From: Atherinomorus stipes
Taxonomy: Eukaryota; Chordata; Actinopteri; Atheriniformes; Atherinidae
Assembly: GCA_023101725.1 (NCBI GenBank)
Contig: JALJCO010003983.1
Coordinates: forward strand, 310,001-374,000
DNA length: 64,000 nucleotides
Reading direction: 5' to 3'
Within the stretch, counting starts at the first letter, position 1; each line of letters begins with the position of its first letter. Positions 40,106 to 53,100 of the stretch are shown here, piece by piece. The position numbers and the translations under genes were made by a program. Below the pieces are notes generated by a model. It worked only from the letters and a program-made list of their open reading frames with translations, had not been told where the DNA came from and searched no databases.

Positions 40106-41054
40106 GCCGTGTGCGAGTTTAAAAAAGGGGGCGAGTGTGGGAAAGTGCCCTCCTCTGCCCTGCTACCCTTTGCGCAGTATTCCCTGTGATTGGCCTCATC
40201 TGTGCCCCTTCAGCCTAATCATTGTGTTGTGACTTGAGGCTTAAACTTAACAATAAAAAAGAAAGTGAAGAGCATTGATGTTTATTTTAATTAACTGTTA
40301 GAGATAAAGAAGATTTGTGGTGACCCCTATCCTTTTTAAGTGAGCCTGGAGGATAATATGATTAGCTTAGCTTTTTAATTCCTCAGGAGGAGGAGGCAAG
40401 AGAAGGCTATAGGCCTAAACTGAAAGCAGTTACGGATTTAGAGCTAAACATCCTCTTAAAGATGTAAAAGATCAACATCTTAAACTCAGATTAAGTTCAT
40501 GTGGCTATACTGAGATAGATGTGTTGACTGAACTGCCAAACATACCATTTGGCTTTTGCAGATTTTATTTTATTTTTTTTTAAACCATTTGGTGTCAAGA
40601 GAAGTTTCTCACTTGTAAATCTGATCTTTTTAGGAGCTTTACACTTCTATAGTCTACCCCCCACAGATTCCTTTGTTGTCTGCATTTCCTTAACTTCATG
40701 ACATGAAACCTTATGCGTAAACAATCTGGTTTGTGAACGCTCATCTTGTGTTCACGAAAAGTTGTGGGTGGGGTTTTCCTTTCTTCACGAATTTCAACGA
40801 GTAAATCGACTTCATGTGACGCTCATCAACGTGTTCCTTTTCTTCTCGGAGTGGGCCTTCCGCGTGCACGTAACGCTGCCTAATCGATTGGTGTGATGTA
40901 ACTGTGTTTTGGCACGTTGTACTGCGCCCCTTTTGCAATGAAAGAATAGACTCGACAGTTTAAGGGGAAACGCCCACACCCGAATACAGCACATATCCCT
41001 CCCTTCCTTTGAAGCTACCATCCAATCCTCATCCACAGAGGTTGTACAATCCAC

Positions 41055-41063
41055 TATTTAAAA
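41055..41063 (+). promoter_or_regulatory. cyp27c1: TATA-like box of cyp27c1
   Basis: TATTTAAAA lies 111 nt upstream of the ATG, so transcription would start near 41085-41095 with a leader of roughly 80-90 nt. A TATA-type promoter fits a regulated, tissue-restricted gene better than a housekeeping one. Confidence 0.55.
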
Positions 41064-41173
41064 GGCCAGGAAGATGTGTTTGCAAATGTGAACGCTGGCG
41101 GACTTAGACTGTACAAGATATTAACTCATAAACACTCATTTGCTTACGGAACCCTTGGAAAAAGATCCCAGTA

Positions 41174-44100
41174 ATGGCAATCTTGAATCGGTTAACGACA
41201 GAATGCTGGAAAAGTTTTCAAGTCGACCGGCGAAACATGCAGCTGCTTTACGTTTTACGCGCGTTACACAAGTCAGCAGCAAGCGAGGCTTTGGAGATCC
41301 CCGCACCGGGAGAGGAGGCCATATCCGACAGAATGATGACACCAGCCCATGCCAGTGAGACAACAAGAATCAAGACCCTGAAGGAGATGCCGGGGCCCAG
41401 TACCTTTTCCAACTTGATTGAGTTCTTTTGGAGAGACGGTTTTAGCAGAATCCACGAAATTCAGGTAATGAAGTCCTCTAATGCCACCTTGTGATTTATC
41501 CCGTTCTGTTTAACAAATTAAGTTATTTCCTCTTGTTTTTATCAACGTGAAGGAAACCGTCTGTTGTCAGCGTCAGCCAAATTTGTCACCTATGCGTAAA
41601 ATGGCATGGACTGTTGCGTAAAAGCGCATCAGAAGCTCGACGCCCTCCCATTATGGTCAGCTTTCCGCTTCAAGGCATATGTTTTGTAATGGTGCAAAAG
41701 TGAAGAAATGCATAAGGAATTTTGATCGTTATGAAAAGACCAGAGGGGGGGAAATGTAACAAAGCAGTTTGGCCGCAACCCTCGTGCCATTAAGTGGAAA
41801 AGATATACAAAAATTAAAATAAGATGGCAAACTTTTGAAGGATAACTCAACATGAGGGCAAGATTTTTTTCGACCTTCATCTAGTAATAATTATGTCAAA
41901 ACCTCATTTTTTAAGGCTACATCATTCTACACCCTGAATTTTGTGTGAAAATTCCGCAACTTTGACTATTTGAATCTCAGTTCCTCAAAACAAGTTTCTC
42001 AAAATTTCCACATCTACATTCAAACACTGATCATTTCATACAGCCTAGGTAATCTTTTCGTCGCCTACCAATAAGTTAATCTTAGTAGTTTTAGAAAAAT
42101 GGAGAGAATATTGCAGACCCGACCTCATTTATTTTTTCATGGTATTTTGTGATTTCTTTTAAGTTTGTAAAGAGTACCCCACCCTCCACAGACTTTTTGT
42201 AGTAGCCAATTGCTACGTTTATACAAGACAGGAAATAATTCGTGTATGTTTGACCAGAAAGGCGACCGCTAAGCCAGGAACACACTCGCAGCGCAGAATG
42301 CCATTTGTTTTATATTTCCACTTATAAGGCAGCCAAATGGAAAATAACCCCAAGAACGGCGTCTGGACCTTCTTAGCATCTCACTCCAGTAAATGCTTGT
42401 TAACCAAAAGATTAAAAATACTGTTGGCTTAAAGGGTTAGCTTAGCCCCTTCAGTATAATTAAAAAAAAACCGTGGCCATGTCAACAGACATCAAGACAG
42501 CGTTTAAGCGTATTAGATTATTGGATTATGGACCAAAAGGGATTGTTCTCGTGCTCATTGGCTGCTAACCTGACACGGATGGAAGCAGGAGCGTGGCTGG
42601 CTGTCACCTGCCAACACCCGTTTCACGTGGAGTCGACGAGAACCGGCAGGAGGGGTGTCTGCAACGGATGATCGGTGTCAGGAGTTACGCCTGGAACGGT
42701 AGCCTATTTGCCATGTTGGTTTAGACATTGTGCCATAGAGTGGTCGACCGCCATAAACTTAAAGGGACGCGGGAGCATGCGCAGCCTTTGTGTTTCTCTC
42801 GATGTCTTTTGTCTGCAGCTGTTCCTCTCGGTATATAACCAACATTAACACGAAAATGCAAGATGGGCATCCCTAATAGTCCATAAAGTAAAAATCCTTT
42901 CCAACCAATTGCGAAATAATCTGAATGCACAGTTCCTATGCAAGATGAGATTAGTGAAAACACCTGTTCTAAATGTAGGCAGATCCACAAACAGGATTTT
43001 TAGTTTTTGTTGCATACATCATTATTAGGGATGGGACGAAATATCGTTTGGCGAAATATCGCGATACAAAACGTGACGAAATGCATCGAGTTTGAAAAAA
43101 ATGGACCGCGAAATAAAGACTAGATAGCAGTGCAACATGATTTGTGCAGTATATAAATCAGTTAGAGTATGTATGTGAGGCAGGAAGGCATACAGTCTAA
43201 CCTACCTTTGCATTCCTGCTACGTCAGTGCCCAGTGAGCGCGTCTTTTCAACGGCAGGAGACATCGTGTCTGCTCAGAGATCACTGATTACACCAGAACA
43301 TGTTGATATGTTAGTTTTCCTGAAGAAGAACCAGTCCTAAGCCAGGGCTGTGACTTAAGAGAGGCTGAAATAATTTAACCTGGTTAGAGCAACACTAAGG
43401 GAGAGTTCTTGTTTGTATTTGGCCTGTCAGGCCTTGTGTTTCCCTGTGTGCAACTGAAACAAAAATAAATAAGTTGTAATTAATAATTACACAGTAATAT
43501 TTTCTTTTTTTTTTCCTTTTTGATATCGTATCGTGACGCATTGTTTCGTGACCCTGGCATATCGAGGTGCATCGTATCGGGAGTTTAAATGTATCGTCCC
43601 ATCCCTAATCATTATGAAGAATATTTTGGTCTATAAAACAAGGCAAAAAATGTCAATATCATGTCATCAGCACTTTAATCTTGAAATTGCTCCTGGCATC
43701 ATTTCAGTTGAGCAGATGATTTCTGAAAGACTTTTGAGGCTATTTACTGTATACTCGGTAACATCACTTTAATAATGCCAGCAAAGATGGCTACAGTATG
43801 GAACTATGTTGTACATTAGGCTGAAACATCCCCAGAATGAAATCCACGTTGCATTCCTGTTGGGTAAGGCAGACGTTGCTCCACTGAAGTCCATCACAAT
43901 CCCTTGAATAGTTAACAGCTGCTGTCCTGGCTGCTAGTGTGGATGCCATGTTAAAAGCAAAGCTGCAACTTCAGATTAATGATTGTGTTCTGTTCAGTAG
44001 ATCAGTGTTGAAGTACATCTACTATGAAGACACATGATTTCAAGTATTTGTGGCAAATAGAATCTTAGCCATTAGAGAAGTCTTGCATCCCTCTATGTGG

Positions 44101-47100
44101 AGGCATACTTGCTCAAAAGAAAACCCAGCAGATACTGCTGCGAGAGGAATGAGCATGTCTGACATCATCGCATCTGGCTTGAGGGTCTCAAGTTTTTATG
44201 GAAATCTGAACAGGAATGGACAAAAGCAGACTGATACTGTATTGGAAGTTGATGATCCTAAAGTCCACAAAAAGAGAATTGTGAACTTGACAGATGGTGA
44301 TGCATTAAATCCTTCTGAACGGCTCATCAGTTACTTCTCTGATTGGCAAAGGATCGAGAAACCGGTCGCTTGGTTTCTCAAGTTGAAATCCATCTTACTC
44401 AAGTGTTGTAAATGGAGAAAGGAAAAAAGAGATTTACCAGCGATTCTTCCTAAAATATCTCAAGTGAGACCAGGACATCAAAAAAATCTGTTGTAATCTT
44501 AAAGGGTTTATTACAGGCGGACAGGTTTGCTATTATGCACAACTGTCAACAACAGCAGTTTAAAGAGAAAGTGGGTGCTAGATCCAGCCTGGGAGGACAA
44601 TCTTTATCGAGTTGGAGGAAGATTAAATAAAGGAGCCGTAAATCAAACTTTGAAAAAAAAAAAAAAAAAAGAGCAGCAAGAGAACTGAAGGAAGCTTTGG
44701 TTGCATTAAATCAGAAAGATTCAAATGGCTTTCATTCCATCTGGAGTATAATTGAGTTTTAACCCACCTGCAGGACCTCCATCATGGTGGCATCTGGGAG
44801 CGTATCATATGCATGATGAAATGCATTTAAGTTCAGTTTTACATTATGGATGGACTTAACACAGTCATGTGTGAGATCGAAGCTATTATTAACAATCATC
44901 CAATCACAAAGCTTTCCGAAAATCCAAACAATTTGGAACCTCTTACTCCTTTTTCTGCTGCTAAAAGGAAAACCAGCGCTACCACCGGGACTTTTGATGC
45001 ATCAGACATGCATGCAAAACAACGCTGGTAGCAGATTCAGTGCATCTCTTATCTGTTCTGGAGGCGATGGGCCAGAGAATACTAAGCATTGCTCCAAGAG
45101 AAGCAGAAGTGGAACCAAATGAAAAGAAACTTGGTTATTGGTAATATTGTTATGATCATTGACTCTTTAGCACCTCAAGACTCTTGGTGTCTGGGAAATC
45201 TCTGAGGTGTTGCCTGACAAAAGGGGTTTTGTTTGTTCTGTGAGGCAAACTTTCAGGCAAACAGAGAAGTCTGTCTTTGAGTACCCCATCACCAAATTGT
45301 GTCTTTTACAAGAAATGTAACTTATGGTTATGATTTGGAATGTTAACTTTAGTCCAAAGTTCATGTTTTTTGGGTAAAAAAGTTTTTGAGAATTGTGTCT
45401 AACAATTTGGGTCTGGTATGTAGAAGCCAATTAGTGTTTCCTGTCTTATGTTTTGTTTTTATCTTAAAATGCATTTGTTTTTATTGTCTTGCAAAGCACT
45501 TTGGGTTGCCTTTGGCAGGAAAAGCGCTTTATAAATAAAGTTTGATTTGATATACAGGGCTGTCTCAGAAAATCAGATTTCATGATATTCTAATATTTTG
45601 AGAGAGGATACAGGATAGTCTCAGAAAATTAGAATTTTGTGATGAATTTCTTTATTTTCTGTAATGCAATTAAAAAAACATGAAAATGTCATACATTCTG
45701 GATTCATTACAAACCAACTGAAATATTGCAAGCCTTTTATTGTTTAATATTGTTGATTATGGCATAGGCTACAGCTTAAGAAAACTCAAATATCCTATCT
45801 TAAAATATTAGAATATCATGAATTCTAATTTTCTGAGACAGTCCTGTAAGGCAGGAAATGATGCATGTATGTCTTTTTGACTGGAAAGGCAAATTGGTTT
45901 TGACCACTTGGCTGGGAACACACAGTCACAACGCAACATGTCATTTTAATGTTTTTGCTCATAAGGAAGCCAAATGGAAAATTGTCTTAAGTACAAGAAC
46001 AGTGTCTGGGCATTCTTTCTTACCATCTCACCCCAGCAAATGTGTGTCAACCAAAAGATTCCAGTTCAAAAAACTCCAGTGGGTTTTTTTTATTTAAAAA
46101 AATGCATCTCTAATACATGGAACAAATATTTCTGATAATAAAGAGAACAGCTAATACCTTATTGATCTCACAGTGTAGACATTCACTAGGTACAACAGCA
46201 CAAAGGTAACACAGAAAGATGCAGAAAGTTGGAAATGTACAAAAATAAGGAAGATGGCAATAAGTAATAAAAGTAGAATCTTTAAGACAGTAAAAAGTAA
46301 AAGTAGGAAAAGTGGAGGAAGAGCTGTTATTACTTGCTGCTCGCACAGCTCCATCTTGGAAATTTTACAAATCACGGCAACATGTTTTTGAATTTTTAAA
46401 AAAAATTTATTTATTTATTTTGGTTGATCAAAATAATGCCTTGTTGACCAGCTTCACAAAAGATCCAGTGGCAATACTTGAATAAAACACGGATCTGCTT
46501 AAATAAGGTGTTGCCTTGTGCAGCGTTGTTCATTGTAAATTGATAATGTTGCCAATTGTTTTTGTTGTTGTTATTGTTTTCTGTAAGTGAATGTTAATTT
46601 AATAATTTGTTGCACTGCCACATTTCTGAAGTAAGATATAGATTTGAAGTCACTGCCAGTAAGGAGCAGAAGTGTTTCATCATAAAGTTAAATGAATCAG
46701 CCATTAGCAAATGAAATTGTGAAATTTTGTGACCATTGTCACTTCTGCTTCACAGCTGGATCACAGGAGGAAGTATGGAAAAATCTTCAAGTCTCATTTT
46801 GGGCCTCAGTTGGTGGTCTCAGTTGCGGATCGTGACCTGGTGGCTGAGGTGCTGCGGGCTGAGGGTGTGGCCCCCCAGAGAGCCAACATGGAATCCTGGA
46901 AGGAGTACAGAGACATGAGAGGCCGCTCTACTGGCCTCATCTCAGCGTGAGTTATCCCACAAACTTTTGATCTATAAATCCTAACAGCGACTTCCTGAAG
47001 TAGCAAGTACCTTCATCAGGGTAAATAATACAAACTTAAGCTTCTGGTTTTGGATTTGTGCAGCACAATACTCTCCATGTCTTTATTATTGCGTCATATT

Positions 47101-50100
47101 TCATACACATGCCTTAGTTTACAATCTACTTTTGCCCTCCAAGCCACAGGAAAATATAACTATTTATCATCTGCATTTGAAGTTTTCCAACAGTTGCCTG
47201 AATCATTCTTCATAAAGCACATCTACTTTCTCAATATGTCTTTTGAAATCTTTATGAATTTAGAACAGTAAGCAGAAATACCTTTTTTTTAAAAGTTATT
47301 TTGTCATGTATTTTTCAGTGAGGGAGAGGACTGGCTTAAGATGCGTAGCGTGCTCAGGCAACTCGTCATGCGCCCACGTGATGTAGCAGTTTTCTCTGAT
47401 GACATAAACAATGTGGTGGATGACCTGCTCAAGAGAGTGTATACCCTGCGGGCCCAGCAGTCCGATGGAGCAACTGTGTTCAATGTGAATGACCTCTACT
47501 TCAAATATGCCATGGAAGGTTTGTAAAGATCTTTTAGGAAGTTCATTATGAGGAGAATGAAAGTTGGGATAGTTTGGGTGTTGTATAAGAGTGGAGGAAG
47601 TTTGATCATTGAGACGATCTGAATTAAAAAAAAAAGGAGCATAAAAAGAGAGGAATTTGCTAACTTCTTTTTCTTTTATTTCTAAGAAACACTGGCCATG
47701 GTGCTAAAATTGACAAACTACTAATGTGCATAATCATGTTATTCTACGACATTTTTAGTCTATCAACACAAAAGTGAGAAGCAATGAATTCTCGCTGCAG
47801 TTTACCCGTCTCTAAGCCGTGCTCTTCTTTGTTTTTACAGGTGTGGCTGCTCTTTTGTATGAGTGTAGACTAGGATGTTTGGAAAATAATGTCCCTCAGA
47901 AGACCCAAGACTACATCGCTGCCTTGAACCTCATGTTCAATTCCTTCAAGACAACCATGTATGCTGGAGCAATCCCCAAATGGCTCCGCCCCATCATTCC
48001 CAAGCCATGGGAGGAATTCTGTCACTCCTGGGATGGCCTCTTCAAATTCAGTTAGTAATATATAATCAGTCTCCACAAACACAGTACATCAAAACTTAAA
48101 ACTGGCTGGGTATTGTTAAGAACCTCACAATTCAATGGGCTCTATGCACAGTTCCATTACTTCCTCAACTTAAGGTTGCTCCTTTGTTTTCTTTTTTTTC
48201 ATGTCTTTTATTACTGGATAAACTGATTAATTCAGGTGTGCCCTATCTCAGTAATTGGCCAGACACACCTGGATTAATCAGTTTGTCCAGTGATGAAAGA
48301 CAAGAAACAAAGGAGCTACCTTAAGTTCAGGAAGAAGTGGAGGTGCACATAGAGCCTATTCGATTTTGATTCTTTGGGTTGCGATTCGACATCTACAGGA
48401 CTGTCTCAGAAAATTAGAATTCATGATATTCCAATATTTTAAGATAGGATATTTGAGTTTTCTTAAGCTGTATGCCATAATCAGCAATAGTAAAACAATA
48501 AAAGGCTTGCAATATTTCAGTTTATTTGTAATGAATCCAGAATGTATGACATTTTCATGTTTTTTAAATTGCATTACAGAAAATAAAGAACTTTATCACA
48601 ATATTCTAATTTTCTGAGACAGTCCTGTATTCAATGGATTTAAATGCTTTATTGATTCAGTAAGAAGTAGAAACTGTTGTACATTTTTAGATATTTGTTT
48701 TCATGCCCATATGAACGTATGTTGTATGTCACCTCATATTTTTGGGTAATAAAACATCTGAAAATAAAAAAAGATGGTTGCCATTTTGGCCTTGACCATA
48801 TGACGTAAGTACTGTAACACGTGCGGTGCTCCCCACATCAAAAGATGAATTTCAGAAGATTTGCCGAATCGATGTTAAATTGCACAGGGAAGTATTGCGA
48901 TGCATCGGTTAATCAAATATTTTACCCACCCCTATTGTACTGTTATATACTTGTGTGCACCACTGCATACTTTAACTTAAGTACTTTGACACTAAAGCAG
49001 TGTTATAGTAATGAACACTTCTTCAAGAGGGCAGATCTAAAAAACAACACTAACACAATGGTTTAGACTACACCCAACCCAACCCTAGACCCTAACCCTG
49101 AATTTCACCTGTGCTACACTGGTTTTTGAATGGCAACATGCACAGCACAAATGTTCTAGGGTTAATTTGGCTCTACAAAGTGCTTTTTCATTCATACTAT
49201 ACAATTAGCATGGGAGTGGGGGAACCACAGATCATCTGACTGGAAGATAAGGTGGGAGAGGGTTTATCACACAGTGGGAGGGACATTTGATGGGAGTCTG
49301 CGACAACCAAAATTTTTACTTCTATTATTTGCAGAATTCTCTTTGTAATTTTCCTGTTCTTCTTGGTGAGCTATCTTAGTGGCTTTAAATAAGGTGATTT
49401 ATAAAAGACCAATGATATTATGGCATTATCCAGAGCTACTGCTCCTTTTGGAGCCTGTTTCTGTGATACCTTTCTTCAGTTAAGTGAGTTGCTATAAAAC
49501 AGTTTTAGAAATGTATATTTTCTTGTTGTTCTCTTCTTAAAGAAAAAAACTACATTTTAAGTCTGGCAAAGGACTTGCAAGTATTTTTTTGTCAGTGATA
49601 AAAAGATCTAACTGTTTTACACTTAAACCTCTACTGTTGTAACATGTTGTAACATGGGTTTGTAGGAGTGAGAGTTCTCTTTCTTGCATAACATGGTCTC
49701 CCTTTTCTCCCCTGTCTACTAACCATCTCTTCCTCCCAACCCTTCTGTCTTCTTTCTTCATCCCACCTTCTCTGTCTGTCTAATCCCAGGCATCATTCAC
49801 GTTGATCAGAGGTTCACAGAGATAAAGGCCCAGCTGCAGCGTGGAGAGGAGGTGAAGGGGGGTCTGCTCACACACATGCTCATTACGAAGGAGATGAACT
49901 TGGAGGAGATCTACGCCAACGTGACGGAGATGCTCTTGGCTGGGGTTGACACGGTGTGTGTGTATGTGTTTATGCAGAAACATTTGTGCAGAGACATGTG
50001 TGAGATTACAGTAATTGTTGCTTTGGCTAGAGTTGCAGGGGTTCACACGTGCATGTCTGCCATTTTCTGTGTGTCTCTGTGTGTGTGTCTGAATCAGTCA

Positions 50101-53100
50101 GTGTTGAGTTTCAAGGGTTGGGTCTCTGGCGCCACATCTGTGCCTGTGTAGTTGTGCCAGCGTCAGGTCAGGGCAATGAATTGGAAGGTTACACAGTATC
50201 CCACTGACAAACTTGTTCTCACTCTGATTTAGTTTCTTGTCATTTGTCTTTGTCTGTTAGATCTACACAGGGGGGCCTTTGTCCCTCTTTTTTTCTATGC
50301 CAGACATCTGTGTTATGTGTTCATATGTTTCAACAATAGAACTTAATTAGACACGTAGGATTGCTAGTAATTAAGGCTGTTGGTTTAATTATGGCTGCAT
50401 GTTTAACCTCAGTCAGTAAATTGTGTTTTTAGGTAATTGTTTTTTCTTTTGCACATGAAATAAAACAGAAACGGTGGAAGGGGTCTTTCAATAGCATGCA
50501 ACAAATATCTTGCATCAGTTTTGAATGTTGTTTCTACACTGTGGCACCTCCACCCTCTGAGTCAATCAGACATTCTCACATGACACCCTCAAAGGGATTG
50601 CATATCAAAAATGTTTGCAGAAAATACTAGATTCCATCATGAGACTACTGCTGTAACACCTAAATTTGCAGGACGGCTTTGTATATTCCTGCATATGTTC
50701 TCAGCTGCTGCCTAATTTGTTTGGGGTACTGTCAGATTAATGAGAATTACGGGGCAGAGGGGGGCGTGTGTTTGTGCTAAGCTTGGGGCCACAGGATAAG
50801 AGGACGTGTGTGTTTTTGTTGAACTTGTTGAATCGGCCACGTCCTGGCAGGGGGTGGGCTTTGCTATGCCATTACCTGACCCTGTGGTGCAATTGGCTTT
50901 ACTAGGCACACACAAGAGCTGTCAGGACATATTCGCCACAGCCAGAGCTATAACACGGTTGGGGCAGGGGTGAGATGATGGGGGAGATGATGGGAGATAA
51001 CAAGATGAAAGTAAAAACAAGTTAGGTGCATGGTGGGTGTAGGGAAATAGAGAGATTGTAGGGAATAGAAGAGACCAGAGCTTTTGAGACTATATGGACT
51101 TGAGTGAGCTTTTGTCATATGATTCCTATCTGGTGACTTCTGAAGCATCGCTAGCATCTGTGCCAGCTGGGGTTGATTAGGAGCAAGTAAGCTGCATGGG
51201 GAGAGAATGATGACAGGGTATGTGAGGGTTCCGAGGAAGGATGGTGGGACACACACCAGGGTAAATGCTTTTCGATCATTAGTTAGACCACTTGGACATG
51301 CTGACCTTATGCTTACCTCTGGGGCTATTATATTTTTAATATATGCAAAAACAGGCTGCCCTTTTGCTAACTGTATTTGTCATAAAACAAATTGGTGGAA
51401 AAGTGAGTGGGCTGGGTGGAAAAGAGGCAGGATTTGAGGAAGGCAGATGGTATACACTTGGTCAACATGGAAGTGGATGTGAAACCTATTTTCATATCGT
51501 TTGGTCATCTGCCCACCTCATTCAAATTAAAATGTCAGTGAAATATGAGTCACAGAAAGGGAGCTGGGGGGGTTGAGGAGATGGGGAAAGCTCAAGCTGT
51601 GTCTGAGAAACGAAAAGTACTACAAAGGTTATGTAAGGTAGAAAAGCTTTGTAATGTCATTCAAGTTAATACACTTGGTCATTTAAGTCTCTTTCCTTAT
51701 TAATTTACTTGGTCTACTTACTGTAATGCTATTAGGTGTGACACGAGTGCTTGCAAATTGATGGGAAGAGTGGATGATGCAAGATGAGGAATAAAGGGCT
51801 CTGAGTGCAGCTGGTGGTGTGAACATGAGTGTCTGCTCAGCATGTAGATTTAGCCCCTTCTGTCTCTTGTGCAACACTATAGAAAACAGCCAGGTTAAGC
51901 CTGTTGCAGACCTCAAGAAAAAAAAAAGTAGCATTTCTGTAAGAGTGGCACTTTAGAGGCCCTCTTCTGGCTGCAGAGAACAAACGTATAGGCGTGCTTT
52001 TCAAAAATACAGGTCTGTGGCTTATTTTCAGGTTCTTCATTTCAGTCTTGTGACAATACAAAAAAAGATGATAAGAATTCAATCAAGAAAAAAAAGTCTC
52101 CTCATGAGTACATAAAATAAGCATAGTCAAAGACTAGTGTGCTCCCTGGGCTCCCCAGAAAAGACTTAAAAGTAAAAAGGAAACTTAAGCTTTCATGCAC
52201 AGCTGAACAAATCAGAAGCCAGACCCCAGAGCAGCTTTATGAGCTGTAGGCACAACTCCACTACTTCCTGAATTTAAGGCAGCTCCTTTGTTTCCTGTCT
52301 TTCATTACTGGACAAACTGATTAATCCAGGTGTGCCTGACTTAACTAGGATGACAATGGCCAGACACACCTGGATTAATCAGTTTGTTCAGTAATGAAAG
52401 ACCGGAAACAAAGGAGCAGCCTCAAGTTCAGGAAGCAGTGGAGCTGTGCATAGAGCCCATCATCTACAATTAAGTTTGTTAACATCTGTCAAACATTTCA
52501 CCAACATTAACTAAATGGCTCTAACCACTTCATTTTAGAGGTGTAAATCGAGCAAATGAAAAAGGCAAAAAGAGCACTGCATGTCTTTAAGAAAATAAAT
52601 TAAAAAAAATAGATAGTAATAATGTAAAAAATAATAATATACTGTCTTGTTGTTTTTAGACATCCTTCACTTTGTCTTGGGCCTCATATCTGTTGGCACG
52701 GCACCCCCACATACAGCAGCAAATCCATACAGAAGTCATTCAGACTTTGGGGCCGGGAACAGTCCCCACAGCTGACGATGTCCCTCGTCTGCCGCTTATC
52801 AGAGGGCTTGTCAAAGAAACACTCAGGTATTTTCTGCATAGATTTGCCTACCAGCCTTGCTTGTTTTCTATAGCTTCTAAGGGCTTACCCCCCCCCCCCC
52901 CCCCCCCCCTTACTTTTAATCTTTATGCAGTTAAAAAATCGCGTTTTCCTTGCTCAGTGTGTTCACATGAATATCCTTAATTTGGTGGTCCTCTTCCTCT
53001 GTTTCCCTTGTCTGGTTGTCTTAGTGTTTTTGAAAAGCCCAGTGTACTGTAGTGCTGTTGAATAACAGTCTTTGTGTGTCCCACCCTGGGAGCAGGCTTT

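Larger units (their letters stand above)
38473..41054. other. Spacer between ercc3 and cyp27c1
   Basis: Starts with the ercc3 3' UTR (polyadenylation hexamer AATAAA at 38855-38860). Then an inverted-repeat-bounded block at 39000-40105, then AT-rich DNA up to the cyp27c1 promoter. An (AAT)n tract lies at about 39087-39109. No host gene was recognised. Confidence 0.7.

Noticed and set aside
49079..49100. Telomere-like 'accctagaccctaaccctg' segment
   Set aside because: Only about two imperfect CCCTAA units, too short to suggest an interstitial telomere.
50712..51256. Pro/Ser/Thr-rich minus-strand ORFs in cyp27c1 intron 5
   Set aside because: They arise from purine-rich plus-strand composition. 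No splice context, no known motif, and they do not continue into other exons.
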